Assembly (NCBI RefSeq): GCF_954871325.1
Contig: NC_088778.1
Span: 34,298,730-34,362,729, forward strand
DNA: 64,000 nt
Source of the DNA: Gordionus sp. m RMFG-2023
Lineage: Eukaryota > Nematomorpha > Gordioida > Chordodea > Parachordodidae
Reading direction: 5' to 3'
Position numbers and translations under genes: made by a program. Of the stretch, positions 1 through 11,443 are shown in pieces. Positions within the stretch are counted from its first letter, which is position 1, and the number at the start of each line of letters is the position of its first letter. The notes under the pieces are model-generated. The model ran no database searches. It was not told the DNA's origin and saw only the letters and a list, made by a program, of their open reading frames with translations.

Positions 1-1414
1 AAATAAATAAAAAAATTTTTATAATTGAATTTCCGAATTATATCATACAAAATAAAAATTATTGTTATTATTATATGAGACAGTTTCAAATAATATATTC
101 TACTTTTATTATTGTCGATTTTGGAAGATATCTCGAACCTTCTGTCGAATACTGTTAAACATCATCTAAGAGATATAGGAAGTTCTTCTAGATACTCAGC
201 TAAAAGTATCTAAATATCTTAATTCGATGGTAACTGGAAACTTGTGTCATCTAGTTCTATATCATCTTCCATTTTATTTCTTCTCTTTCATTTTCAAAGT
301 ACAAACATTTGGCCATTTTAAATCTTGATTCCTATAACCTTAACTTTAAATTACAATAATATATTTTTTTAAAATTTATTATGGATTTTACATTTATAAT
401 TCAATACTAAAAGTAGTTGTATTTTGTATTTATTTCAAATATTAAATAATTACAGGATTACTTTTTAATTACTTAGCATTTTTTAAAAAAATATAATTAA
501 ATTATCTAAATTATTCGAATATTAAAAAAAAACAAAATATAAATACAAAAAAAAGTATTTAAAAAGTATTCGCGATACTTTCCATCATCTAGGATAGTCA
601 AAAAGCCCGCATCGGGTCTATTTTTAAAGACTAACCCGATTATGATTTTAGCGGGAAAGAATTCACGTATAAGACTCGAGATTTAGCTTCATAGAAGATG
701 GAAAGGTTTGGATATCTTTTTGCCAAAATCTTTAGGATTATAAACTATTATTTTGACTAATATCTTGTTCGTAGGGTTGTTAACCTAAATAGAACTTATA
801 ACCATGTTCCGAACCAATTCAATATTCTAGGATGATTACCTCTTCAACCGTTTCTTTAGATGTTTTAAACCTTTGCAACAAAACCTCAAACTGCGCATGC
901 TCTAAAAAAATTGTTAGAAATGAATTATTATGATAATGGCCACATTTTAATCACTTAAAATTATCGTATACAAAATAATAAATCAAAAAAAATGATGACG
1001 AATGTCAATTAATAAATATGGCATCAAAAATAAGATATGAACACACCTACCCCATAGCATACCTCTCTATTTCATTTTATCGACTGGGGAAGTGTGGGTT
1101 GATAAGTTCTGTTTAGAAACTTAATTTTTTGTAAAAGCACTTAGCGATACTGTGAGAAAAGAAAATATTTAAAGAAGAAAATTCGATATATAAAATTTTT
1201 TTTATTAAAGAATAAATTATTAGTATTAAAAGTTAAAATTTATGCCAAATTTATTTTCAAAATTAATATTAATAATTTTATACATTTTAAAAACAAAGAT
1301 TTAATATTCATCCTTTTTTTGAAAGATCATCTTTACCCCAAATAAATTTAATTGTGTCCAATGATCGGTAAAATAATATAGTTTATATAAAATACAAGAA
1401 AATCTCTCTCCAAA
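1..1414. other. AT-rich intergenic DNA upstream of the first receptor gene
   Basis: No coding signal was seen on either strand. The stretch is AT-rich with scattered short repeats of the type AAGTATCT/AGATACTT near 160-220 and 555-600. These resemble pieces of the MITE family that is intact at 2592-2765. Nothing else was recognised. Confidence 0.5.
1384..1391 (+). promoter_or_regulatory. TATA-like box before the first receptor gene
   Basis: The sequence TATATAAA lies 23 bases before the ATG at 1415. That would put a canonical start site almost at the initiator codon, so the real promoter may lie elsewhere. In DNA this AT-rich a chance match is likely. Confidence 0.2.
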
Positions 1415-2461
1415 ATGGCCGTTTACACTACGCCTAGTCGTATCTCGTACTATAGTACCCTTGATGAAGATTATCCCATAGTCTACATTGTCCTATACAC
1501 CGTATTCCTGGTGCTAGGACTGTTGATTAACGGCGGAATATTCGTGGTCATTCAACGGTGGAACCGCGGAAACAGGGCTTACTACTTTTTAAAGTTTATC
1601 ATCTGCCTGAACTTCCTCTATTGCGCCATTTTGATAGCCGTCATAGTAGAACACATGAAGATCGGGTGGAACTCGACGGGGGTTTGCCACAATAATTTGA
1701 TATTAAAAAAGGTATACGTGATGATAATATCGGCCATCTTGGATATTAACCACGTGCTTATAGTCGCCTATTTCTACGACATGTACCTCGGCATAACGCG
1801 AGCGGATATCAAGACAATAAGGCAAACTTGCGTCTACACCGCGACCCCTTATGTTATACTGGCGGTCTTCTTCCCGCCAAATATACCCTCCTTTTTCGCG
1901 ACAGTTGAGGGGAACGTGTGGGTCCAAAATTCCGTTAACGCACCGCTTTATTTCATTTGCAATTACGTTTACTCCGCCAACATCGTAATCTATAATCTGA
2001 TTTTCGATGTTACTACTATTTCAGCTTGTAGTGCCGTGCTGGTCTACATACTTTTTAGGATGATTAAGTTCGCCGCCAGATATTCTTCCCTCACCGTCAA
2101 ACCATACATCATCGATTCCTTTATAACAACGAATGTCACCACGAGTGAGTTAACCAATCATGGAGGACTATTCAACTTCGAAAATATTGGATACTATGCT
2201 ACCAAGAGAAGGTTTCTCAGGAGGGCTTTGATTTTTTTCTCGCTAGTATTGATTTACATTTCCCTGGTCTTTCCTGAGATCTTTCATCGCTTCACATATT
2301 TTATCCGTTGCAAATTGGGTTTCTGTCCAATATTCTTCACGTCTTCTCAAAGAGTCTTGATGTTCTTAGAAATGTTGTGCTCCGTTTTGATGCCCATTCT
2401 GTTTGTATTCTGTGATCGAAATTTGAGCAAATATTTCCGCACAAAATCTTATAATTTATAA
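1415..2461 (+). CDS. Rhodopsin-like (class A) seven-transmembrane receptor, atypical DRY motif, copy 1
   Basis: This is an intronless 348-residue membrane protein, the usual length of a class A G-protein-coupled receptor. What I see: seven hydrophobic segments at about residues 21-47, 57-79, 96-121, 140-158, 188-217, 268-290 and 312-333. TM1 has Asn39 in the GxxxN position. Cys91 before TM3 and Cys182 in the second outer loop fit the conserved disulphide. The end of TM3 reads YDMYLGI where the family has DRYLAI, so Asp and Tyr remain but Arg is replaced by Met. TM6 keeps its Pro (LVFP) without the CWxP Trp. TM7 has Pro327 in MPILF instead of NPxxY, followed by an amphipathic tail. An extra pair, Cys299/Cys304, lies in outer loop 3. 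The base composition is less AT-rich than the flanks, which supports real coding. Paralogues lie at 7882-8859 and 14724-15734; the latter is the closer one. The ligand is unknown. Intronless local copies fit a chemoreceptor expansion, but that is inference. Confidence 0.85.
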   Translation: MAVYTTPSRISYYSTLDEDYPIVYIVLYTVFLVLGLLINGGIFVVIQRWNRGNRAYYFLKFIICLNFLYCAILIAVIVEHMKIGWNSTGVCHNNLILKKVYVMIISAILDINHVLIVAYFYDMYLGITRADIKTIRQTCVYTATPYVILAVFFPPNIPSFFATVEGNVWVQNSVNAPLYFICNYVYSANIVIYNLIFDVTTISACSAVLVYILFRMIKFAARYSSLTVKPYIIDSFITTNVTTSELTNHGGLFNFENIGYYATKRRFLRRALIFFSLVLIYISLVFPEIFHRFTYFIRCKLGFCPIFFTSSQRVLMFLEMLCSVLMPILFVFCDRNLSKYFRTKSYNL

Positions 2462-2591
2462 AATTGATTTTTTTTTAAAAATGATTTATTCATCCAATTT
2501 TTTTAAATGTAGAAATCTTATGTATTTTGATAGCCTATTTTTGCTTAAAATATAAAAATTATATCGACACATTCATTATAAATATAAATAC

Positions 2592-2765
2592 CAAGGTTGT
2601 TAAAGATACTTTTTAAATGGATCTAGATACAGATACATCGTCTAAAATAATATATAGATACAGATATTATAATAAAAAATCTGTCTAGATACAGATACAG
2701 ATACCACATTTTTATATCTAGATACAGGATCTAGATACAAGTATCTAGATCCTTTAACAACTCTG
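2592..2765. mobile_element. hAT-type MITE with perfect 8-bp target duplication
   Basis: A 174-bp non-coding element. The left end is CAAGGTTGTTAAAG and the right end reads CAGAGTTGTTAAAG as its reverse complement, a CARRG terminus typical of hAT elements. It is flanked on both sides by ATAAATAC (2584-2591 and 2766-2773), an exact 8-bp duplication, the hAT hallmark. The interior is made of repeated (T)CTAGATACAGATAC-like units that can fold back. Related fragments appear near 7350-7420 and 33990-34070. Confidence 0.8.
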
Positions 2766-2773
2766 ATAAATAC

Positions 2774-4130
2774 AATAGATGTGTAATTGATTACTTTCCT
2801 AGATTTTTACTCTCCATTTCCTAATTCTCTTTTTTATTTTATACTGATGTCACTTCTTCTATTTTTTTTTGGAATTAACTTAATTTTATTATAGTTACTA
2901 TTATATTGCTTTAGCTAGAATTTTAATTAGATTATATTAGTTTAAATAATAATAATATATATATATATATTTAAAAATTATAAAATTAATTATAAATATA
3001 ATAAAATATAATAAAATAAAATAAAAAAATAATTTTTTTTAGTAGAATTATTTGTGGTGATTTTAATTTTACAATTTATAATTTAAAAAATAAAATTAAA
3101 ATTTATATTATTTTTAAGAGTGTGAGGGGGGGGGGTAAGAGGAGGAAGGAGTGTAGTATATCTTCTCGGAAACATATGTTCAGGAATATTTAAGGGAAAA
3201 CCTTGTTAATTTTTAAATCTAATTCGAATGATAGAGGGAAAAGATTGGGACTTTAGGAATTCTCGACCTATTATAATTTTTAATCTCTAATATGATGTTC
3301 ACTGAAAAAGCTTCCTCTTAGCAAATTACTATTTGTCATACTCACAAAATTAGAAATGCTTGAGCTTGATTGGCCTGCAAAGGTTTAAAATCTTTAGCTA
3401 AGGATCTTAACACTTTCGACAAGAATCCCCTACCCGATATAATTACGTTTGATACCTGGATCTAGAAGACAAAAAAACTACTGGAGTCGCCCAAAGCTAC
3501 TAGAAAACCAAAAACGAGAAGAGTGAAAACCACTAAACCTAGAATGTCCTAACACATAGGAAAACTATTTTTTTATTGAAAATGATTCCCCTGAACCTAT
3601 TACTAATTTAATAGTTTTGCAAATAATACTTTTTTCTTTAAATAAAAACATTTTCCTTATTTTCTGGAACCAATCAAATTAGAGATTTAATTAGTTTACT
3701 GGTAATTAGAATCTTGATCGCGAACCCTAACAGATATCTAATTCGGCAGCCGGAGCGTAGCCGGAAACTATCGGAATACATATAGGGTCTCCCGGGGAAA
3801 AAAGGCGAGGGATGAGAGTTTTATCAGGGTGGGGCATAACTACCTTTATAAGTTTCGTTTAGGAGGGGGGCCGACCGGAAAACCGAACTCATAAGAAGGG
3901 GACAGTGTGGAGGAGTTATATTAAGAAATAAGTGCTAAAAAAATATTCTAATTAGAAATGCTTTTAACGGCGAACCGGTTAAGTTGATAATTTAGAAAAT
4001 TCAGCCATAATATATTTAAAAAGATATCTCATTATTATAATTCCATCTTCAAGTAGGAATTTACTTTTGGCTCAGGTTCCGGTACTCTTAATTTTTGGCC
4101 TTATTTTGTGAATTGCTACAAAGGGAAATC
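2774..4130. other. Gene-free spacer
   Basis: Very AT-rich up to about 3110, then a 10-base poly(G) run at 3126-3135. A moderately GC-richer stretch (3700-3910) has no open frame of note. I recognise no gene or element here. Confidence 0.5.
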
Positions 4131-4208
4131 CCTAACACTAACCCTAACCCTAACCCTAACCCTAATCCTAACCCTAACCCTAACCCTAACCCACCTTAGC
4201 CCTAACCC
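4131..4208. repeat. Interstitial telomere-like (CCCTAA)n array
   Basis: About a dozen CCCTAA units, mostly perfect, run across these bases with a few variant units (CCTAAT, CCACCTTAG). On the other strand this is TTAGGG, the common animal telomere repeat. It is an internal array, not a chromosome end. Confidence 0.85.
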
Positions 4209-4421
4209 GAAAATATGAGATAATTGTAAACACTTTAAATAAGTTTTTCCAAACATTTATATTAATTTTGAATCGATATACATTTAAAACATTTTTATTA
4301 TTAGTTATTACGGTGAAAAAAAAAATTTCCCTTTTCAAATGCGACACAAAAAAAAAGAAGAAAGAAGTAAATACGATATATTCTTAATTTTAATTTTAAC
4401 GAATTACAATAAAACTTAAAG

Positions 4422-4530
4422 GAATGCCGGGCCGGGCTGCATTTCGATATTCTTCAAATATACCATAACCGGGCCGTAAAAAATTCTCGAAAAAAAATCC
4501 GGGCCGGGCCGGTATCGGGTTTTTATTCCG
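4422..4530. repeat. GC-core repeat fragment (CCGGGCCGGG family)
   Basis: A short GC-rich island in AT-rich DNA, with two blocks of GCCGGGCCGGG-type sequence about 70 bases apart joined by AT-rich spacer. It resembles the interior of the element at 11095-11443. No terminal repeats are visible, so it is probably a truncated copy. Confidence 0.5.
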
Positions 4531-4681
4531 CGATTTGTAAGTTTAAAACATTGGTATACTCCTAAAAAAAAAGGTTCGATGAAGGAATTGGCATTTATGT
4601 CGGACAAAATGGCCATGAAAGGTATACAAATAATTGGGGACGGTTATAAACTTCTACTACGATAGATTCGTGGAACACTAG

Positions 4682-6325
4682 AAAGGGTGTTGATATCATC
4701 CCGAGTCACGATCTACTGACGGGTGACAATCAAGAGAATCTCCGGTAGACTGACGTTAATAAAACGAACTACACTCCTTTCGAAGATGGCATAGTTATGA
4801 TAGAAAGATAAGTACGCATGTGGGAATGACAAAAGAATGTTTCTTACACGGCGGAGAAATAAATGAAGGAGGATAGCGCGGTAATGCCCTTAATCTCGCC
4901 TTCACTAATGCCTTCTTTCAAAAAAGAAGAGCGCGGAACACGATAAACCCAAATAGATTATATTCTAATCTCGCGTAAAAATTCTTTGAAATACAGCAAA
5001 GTATACTTCTGGCAAATGGCTCAAATTTTCTTAAAGCTGTAAAGCTCTTACATCCCGAAATTGATTGTGACATAGGGGAATGAATAAATATGATATCGAT
5101 AATAAGTGTATAAGATTTTTCTTTAAACAGATTCACAGTGTAATTTATGCAGCTCCCACACTTCAGTTTGCACTTCAAAATGCAATAAAAGTGACTTCCA
5201 TTGTGGATACTCTTGCAAAATGCTAGGGAGGCCTCCCACTTTATAAAAAGTTATTTAAAATATATAAAACTCTCTAAGCCGCCTGTGTTAGATTTGCACC
5301 AATGGGAATTCAACCCCCTCAGTATATGTTAGAAAGGTTGATATTCTCAATCCCAAATATAGATTTATTTTGGGATCAATCTGATTTTTAATTGGCCGAA
5401 GATTGGGATGAGAATGATAACGATTGTAGAAATTAAAAAAAAAAAATACTAAAAATCAACGATTCCAATATGACCAATTAACACTCACATATTTTTTTTT
5501 CAAAGTGAATTAGATGCTGCCTTGAACTAGAAAAATGTTATTTTAACCGATTAAAACCGTTATCCGCTCATTTTATCGGATGTTAATAGTTGGGATAAAG
5601 TTATTGAACAAGATAAAGTAAGGTAGGATAAATTTTTTTAAATGCTTAGAAAAGGAGGAAAGTTTAAAAAAAAGCCTGTAGATTTCTACACAAAATTTTT
5701 TATAAAAAAATTCACGCACATATGCGGAGTTCTGGAAAAATTGCTAAGCGATTCCTCGGAAGGCCTGCTATGGGGTGTGGTTATTCTAAGCAAATTTTAT
5801 TAGAAATCGAAACTCACTACATTAGGTAAAATCTAATTGTTAGAAAACAATTTAGCTTATCAATTCTGCAAAGATTTTTCTATTCCTAAAATTTGATAAT
5901 AAATTTTTCTATTTGATAAAATAATAATTATTCTCTCTTTAAGATACGCTAATTTTGTATCATGATGCAACAGTTACATTCAAAACAGGTTTTTACCAAC
6001 GCGGTTCATGCAAAGGCCTAATGCCCAACGTGGACCCCGCATTTGTCAGTTTAGAGTCATGCAGCAAAGATAAAGGTTAGTAAATTTTTAACCCCCTAAA
6101 CTGTAGGGATCCCTGGTTTTGGTGGTAGAAAAGTTGCCGATATAAGGACCTATTAAATTTAAGGGCAACAATGGCCGATATTTGAACCTACAAATATAGA
6201 CTGTTATGGCATCTTAACAGCTGGACCAATACTGTTATTATAATATTGCGCTTTACCCAGGCTGGGGCATGACCAGTCTTTATATTATGCACCACTGTAT
6301 CAATTCAAATCGAACCTTTACCTAA
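4682..6325 (+). CDS. Candidate unidentified multi-exon gene, possibly secreted or decayed
   Basis: No long open frame exists, but several short open blocks lie between splice-like sites. Blocks: 4682-4744; 5131-5246 (after a good CTTTAAACAG acceptor; cysteines spaced C-x2-C-x6-C-x3-C-x7-C-x3-C, ending in a stop); 5292-5321; 5682-5774; 5944-6075; 6221-6325 (ends in a stop). The blocks 5292-5321, 5682-5774 and 5944-6075 join in phase. The last carries the Cys-containing segment FKTGFYQRGSCKGLMP and has a clean donor. The block at 6221 does not join 5944-6075 in phase, and two C-terminal frames compete. I do not recognise the product. It may be a real small gene with misplaced exons, a pseudogene, or chance. 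RNA evidence is needed. Confidence 0.28.
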
Positions 6326-6985
6326 AACAAAAACAGAAAAAAAACATAATAATCTAAAATGTAATAATCTAAAATGTAATAATCTTCTTCTTTTTTTTTT
6401 ATAGTTCTGCTATCATTCTTTATTGATAATTAGAAAACTTCTTCTGCAACCTCATTCCTCCATCCCCATACTCTATTAATCTCACATCCGGATTTTTAGT
6501 TTGAATATTCATTCCTAATTCGATCCCACCACTTATTTATCTTCGAAGAAGTAAGTTGCCTTCTTTCAAAATGTAGAAATCTCTAAAAGGCCTCCGACAA
6601 GTTTCTTTTTAATATTAAAAATATATCAATTAGCGATTTTTATAAAAATATTAATCTTTTAAATCTTATCTTTTAAATCCTTAATATCAAAAATTTATTT
6701 ATTTTAACTCTCATTAAAAGCTTTAAATAAGCTTATAAAATAAATATTTTATCGATTAAACCCTTTTATAAAAATGATCAATCATTGAAGAAGATGAATT
6801 AGTCGGATGAATAAATAGTGAGAATATTTTAAGACCAAATGCGCGCCAGATTATTAGAATTTTTAAAGAAAGGAAAGAAAGGCTGTGCCTGAAAAGTAAA
6901 AGTTCCTGGCTCTGATTTCGTTCCTCAGAATCGGATAAATTTAATTTTTTTTTAAAAAAAAGATAGAAAAGAATCTCCTTTCTTA

Positions 6986-6987
<2 letters not shown>

Positions 6988-7082
<95 letters not shown>

Positions 7083-7083
7083 T

Positions 7084-7179
<96 letters not shown>

Positions 7180-7245
7180 TTCTTTCTTTCTTTCTTTCTT
7201 TCTTTTCTTTCTTTTCTTTTCTTTCTTTTCTTTTCTTTCTTTTCA
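6988..7245. repeat. (TTTC)n microsatellite
   Basis: About 250 bases of nearly pure TTTC (GAAA on the minus strand), with interruptions becoming more frequent towards the right end (TTTTC units). The long Lys/Arg/Glu frame it opens on the minus strand is an artefact. Confidence 0.95.
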
Positions 7246-7627
7246 TATCGTAGCCAAATTTATTCATAAATCTTTTCAGTTATTTGGAACCCGTGAAAAT
7301 AATCTTAGCCGTAAATTTTAAGGCATTTCATAAATTATAAGTAGCGAGAGTAATTAAAAGATACTTTAAAATACAGACAACATTTTTGTATCTCGATACT
7401 TTGTTACTTCCTTTCTTCGAATACTTGAAGTGCATAAATATTTCGTTAAAAATTTGAAAGATTATATTGATGGAAATAATGGCTCATTAATTACAAACAA
7501 ACACATTTTATTAGTTTTTAAAAATAAAATCTATAAACATAAAAACAAATATATATATTTTTTTGAAAATATTTGCAAAACTGTGTATATATAATTTTTA
7601 AAAATAAATAAATATTACAGTTAAGAG

Positions 7628-7868
7628 TAGGGCTGAACCGACCGATTGGAGCCGATTTTCCAAACCGGATCGATTAAGATTTTAGCCAAACTAATATTTA
7701 TGTGAGCATCGAGATTTGGCGGCGGATAGAAGTTCCAAGCATTTCTGCCGGCGAATGTGCAAAAGACTTTAGGCATATACATAACGTTATTTTTTTGAAA
7801 TATAATCCTAATCGGGCCGGTTTTTAAAAATCGACCCGAAATCGGGCTTTTTAGCAAACGCATCGCGA
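7628..7868. repeat. MITE-like fragment beginning TAGGGCTGAACCG, abutting the 3' end of receptor copy 2
   Basis: The left end TAGGGCTGAACCGACCG resembles the hAT-like termini of the element at 60538-61091 (TAGAGCTGCACCGATCCG). The interior has GC-richer blocks such as ATCGGGCCGGTTTT. No matching right terminus was found before the receptor gene, so the copy seems truncated next to its stop codon. Confidence 0.4.
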
Positions 7869-7881
7869 AGAAGAGGATAAT

Positions 7882-8859
7882 TTAATGGCGGAAATATTTC
7901 CTCAAATTTTGCTCAGTCAAGACGAACAGGATCGGGAGAAAAGCGTAGCTCGCCATTTCTAAAAATATGAAAGTCATTTGAGATGACGAATAAGTAAGTG
8001 GCGGACACGCACCTAATTTGCATCGGAAAAAATATATTACGTAATGGAAGGTCTTGGGATAATTCAGCGAAGAAAATATTAACATTAAGGAGAATAGCGT
8101 GAGAATCTTCCTCAGAAAGCGTCTACCGGTAACGGTTAGTATTTTGAACCGGTTTTCGTCGGTAGTCACGTGATCGATTCCCAAGAAATTTATAACGTAG
8201 GGTTTGCGTACAAGGTGGGAATATTCGATCGCGGTTCTGATCGCTTTTACAACTATCCAGGTCAAAGCGGCGCAGCTCACGAACAGGGTGAATAGGTCGA
8301 AAAAGATATTGAACATCTGAGTTTTTGAAGAAAACGTGTAATTACAAGCGTAAGAGAATGGGGTAAAGGGAGTCTGGACCCATATGTCCTTATTTTTAAT
8401 CGACATAAAGTAGGAGGTTATATTGGGTGGAAAAAAAACCGCTAGTACGACGTAAGGGGTCGCGTTGTAGATATTGGTATCTCTTATAAGCTTGATGTCG
8501 TTGCGCGTGATGCTGAGGTATTTGTCGTAAAAATAGCAAGCTATCAACACCTGATTGGAATTCAAGATGCCGGCGAGCATTATCATATAGAACTTTTTCA
8601 ATTTTAAATCATGGTAGCAAGTCACCCTAGTATCCCACAGAATCATGACGTGTTCTTTTATGATGGCCAGCGAAACGGCGCAATATATTACGTTCAAGCT
8701 GACGAGAAAGCTCAAAAAGTAGTGCACCCTATTCTTGAAGTTGCCGCATCGGAGAAGGACGAAAATCGCGCCGTTAATTAACACTCCCAGGGTCAATATC
8801 ACGATAAATAGGACCAGATAGACGGTTGGCAGATAATTAACGTCCATAGTGAGTGGCAT
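7882..8859 (-). CDS. Rhodopsin-like (class A) seven-transmembrane receptor, atypical DRY motif, copy 2
   Basis: Intronless, 325 residues. Homologous along its whole length to the copies at 1415-2461 and 14724-15734, and the most diverged of the three. Landmarks: Asn29 in TM1; Cys81 before TM3 and Cys172 in the second outer loop (disulphide pair); YDKYLSI (residues 111-117) at the end of TM3, where the DRY Arg is Lys; NATPYVVLAVFFPPN in TM4; NYP in TM6; Pro309 in LPILF of TM7; then the helix-8-like tail LRKYFR. The outer-loop-3 pair Cys280/Cys285 (RCKLGACP) is kept. Lys at 3.50 is a conservative change, unlike Met and Val in the paralogues. The frame starts at the first ATG; a second Met four codons on is also possible. 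Function unknown beyond membrane receptor. Signalling through G proteins is not assured. Confidence 0.83.
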   Translation of the reverse strand: MPLTMDVNYLPTVYLVLFIVILTLGVLINGAIFVLLRCGNFKNRVHYFLSFLVSLNVIYCAVSLAIIKEHVMILWDTRVTCYHDLKLKKFYMIMLAGILNSNQVLIACYFYDKYLSITRNDIKLIRDTNIYNATPYVVLAVFFPPNITSYFMSIKNKDIWVQTPFTPFSYACNYTFSSKTQMFNIFFDLFTLFVSCAALTWIVVKAIRTAIEYSHLVRKPYVINFLGIDHVTTDENRFKILTVTGRRFLRKILTLFSLMLIFSSLNYPKTFHYVIYFFRCKLGACPPLTYSSSQMTFIFLEMASYAFLPILFVLTEQNLRKYFRH

Positions 8860-10235
8860 GAGCCATATAATATTTTTTTTAAAAAATAATGAATATATTA
8901 CACTTTATAATGTTTATTATACTTTGATTACCAAAATGAGAGTAAAAAATTTTATTGATTGATTTGCTAATCCCGTTTGATTGGCGTACACGTGTAATAG
9001 AAATTTGGTATAAAAGGGTATTAAAACGAAATTAGGCAATTTAATAGTTAAAGCTACTGATTTAAATCGGATTATGGAATTATAAGATTTTAGGGAATTG
9101 ACTTATATCGAAAAATTTGTTGGTTATAATCATAATAATCTTGATTATAACTCCCAATGATAATTTAAAAAAATAAATAATAATCTTAATTTTAATAAGA
9201 GTATTAAAATTTATTGATTAGATATAGGTGTTTAGCATAAATTTTGAGGTTTAACTTCTAAAACTCTTTTTAACATTATTTCTAACACCGAAATATGGGA
9301 TTCCTTTTCCTTCCAATATAGAACTTATATTAGACAAGAACATTATTCTAGATTAGTATGTTACTATCTAAGTTCTTAGAGGCTATAGGCATAAGTAATA
9401 TTTAAGGCTAAATGTATATTTTGAAGTTCATCTTTCTAGAATTAAGGAACGATTTAAGAACAAGTTCGGAGAATATGTTGGTTACACTGACTTTACTTAA
9501 AGGCATAATTTTGAGACAAAATATATTTTTAATTATATGTTTAAACTATAAGTTTAGAACTAGTACCCTTAACTTACTCTATTGATGTATAAAAAAACGT
9601 TTCATACTAGGGGCCAGGGCTGAAGAAATAAGTTAATTGACATAAATATTCTTTATAAATTAATTTCTAATATTAGAGAATATAAATCCTTGAATAGTGA
9701 ATCAATATTAATTAGATTAGAAATTGTTGACTGAAAATTCAAACAAAAAGAGTGTTATAACTAAAAATAAAAATATTTTTCCCATTTTTCATAAAATTTT
9801 TTTTTAAAGCAATGAGTGATATAACATTTTACGATATCGTTACTCGAAAATTATTCTTAACCTTAACTAGTAACGAACGGCGTTCCCTTTTCCTCTCAGA
9901 AAAGTAACGCCGTTAATAACGATACAGCAATAGTGTACAATGTTGGCAGAACCTCTTATTGTATCGATATCAGAAATTAAAATCCCCGATTCATTCTATC
10001 CTGTGTTAATATTTTGCAACTACAGCTGTTAAATTTATAAAACGTTACCATCGTTCCAATATCGTACATAGCTTTTCATGTTGAAGAGAGACTTAGTACT
10101 TATCATTCATCCCATTTATTAAAATATTCAGGTCTTCTGCAGAGGAAGGAAAGGGGAGAGCGACTTCCTGCAGTGTAGGGTTTCAATCAAAAGATGAATA
10201 AAGTGTTATAATTAAAGATGAATATGAAACGCTAT
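8860..10235. other. Gene-free spacer between receptor copy 2 and a microsatellite
   Basis: AT-rich without credible frames. Around 9825-9950 there are GTTACT/AGTAAC inverted motifs and two facing GGCGTT/AACGCC blocks that may be a small decayed inverted-repeat element. Nothing else was recognised. Confidence 0.4.
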
Positions 10236-10237
10236 TA

Positions 10238-10269
<32 letters not shown>

Positions 10270-10311
10270 AGAGAAGAGAAGAGAAGAGAAGAGAAGAGAA
10301 GAGAAGAGAAG
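10236..10311. repeat. (GAAA)n/(GAGAA)n microsatellite
   Basis: A GAAA run of about nine units passes directly into a GAGAA run of about eight units. Confidence 0.9.
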
Positions 10312-10336
10312 TACCAGAGTTTTGTGGATATAATAA

Positions 10337-10580
10337 ATAGTGTTTAAATGGTTCGTTTTGAGCCAATTTTTACGAACGGTTAACTCGGTTTTGTATGCTT
10401 ATAACAAAAAGTGTTGTTACCCGGGTAGATTTTAGCCGATTTTTAAAAACGGAACGGATAACTCGATATTTAATCCATAAAAATATTACGCAATCCCGAA
10501 GATTTCGCCCATAGATGGCACAAAGGTATGGAGGAGATCTACTATTAGCGAAATTTCGATGCTTGGAAAATTGTTTTCTG
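10337..10580. repeat. Degraded copies of the AGTGTTGTTAA hAT-like MITE family
   Basis: Contains AGTGTTGTTAC near 10410. The family core follows: TTAGCCGATTTTTAAAAACG, then the blocks AACTCGATATTTAATCC and ATAGATGGCACAAAGG. The same ordered blocks occur at 13261-13422, 25590-25745 and 25871-26015. A second, more decayed terminus precedes it, so this may be two overlapping copies. Confidence 0.55.
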
Positions 10581-11094
10581 GTTGAAATATTGATTCATAA
10601 AAATTCTAAACTACACTTTGTTTTCATAATGCAATAATTTTATCTCCACAAAAAATTACAAAAGAGTATTAATTTTACGAAAAATATTTTTCCAAATTTA
10701 ATTTGTAATTAGTTCTAGTTTCCAATAAGAAAATGATAAATGAATGAAGATCATGTCCCCTTAATTTGATAGGTGTGAATATCTCTGTTCCCTCAGGTAA
10801 CAGATGGAATATCCACTAAGGTGATTAGTGCCACGAACGGCTCCTTGTCATAAAGGGCGGTATCGGTATATTCTAAAGCTAGATGCGAATAATTTTAAAG
10901 TATTCTCTATAAGTCATAAAATTTTCCAGATTTTTAGTAACATTCGAACTAAATGCTAGGTTCTGGCGGTCAGATAGATCAATGCATTGTTGTTGTTTTA
11001 CCAGGTCATAGACTTTTCTTGTTATTTTTACTTTTAAGGTAATATTTAACATTTATATTTCAAAAATTTGAATGATTTGGTTTGATCTCTAAAT

Positions 11095-11443
11095 CAGAGC
11101 TGCAAAAAGTACTATTTACAAGGCTCTGACCGGATTTTTTCAAAAATTCTTTCCGGCCTGGCCCGGGTTTTATATTTTTAGGCAAGGCCCGGCCCGGATT
11201 TTTTCAAAAATTCTTTCCGGCCCGGCCCGGGTTTTTTATTTTTAGGCAAGGCCCGGCCCGGATTTTTAAATATATATTATATTTATTTTAGAATTTTATG
11301 GCTAATAACGGCGATTTCAAATATTTGGTTTCAAAATATAAGGCCCCGCCCGAATATTTTTTCCAAAAAAATTTTCAGGCCCGGCCCAGGTATATTAAAC
11401 CGTATACCCGGGCTGGGCTTAGGGTCGGGCCTGCAGGTCTTTG
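11095..11443. mobile_element. hAT-like MITE with GC-rich CGGCCCGG core
   Basis: The ends CAGAGCTGCA (left) and CTGCAGGTCTTTG (right) form short inverted repeats of the CAGAG type. The interior holds repeated blocks of GGCCCGGCCCGG separated by T-rich runs, in two tandem sub-copies (about 11128-11265), then a third block at 11341-11440. No coding capacity. No clear target duplication is visible. A compact relative with perfect 12-bp ends lies at 49386-49481, and a truncated inverse copy at 16290-16402. Confidence 0.6.

Noticed and set aside
1703-1927. 74-codon minus-strand frame
   Set aside because: Antisense to the first receptor gene, which has seven membrane segments and family motifs on the plus strand.
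6983-7267. Long minus-strand frame of Lys/Arg/Glu repeats, and a similar one at 29652-29882
   Set aside because: Both are translations of TTTC microsatellites; every frame of such a repeat is open.
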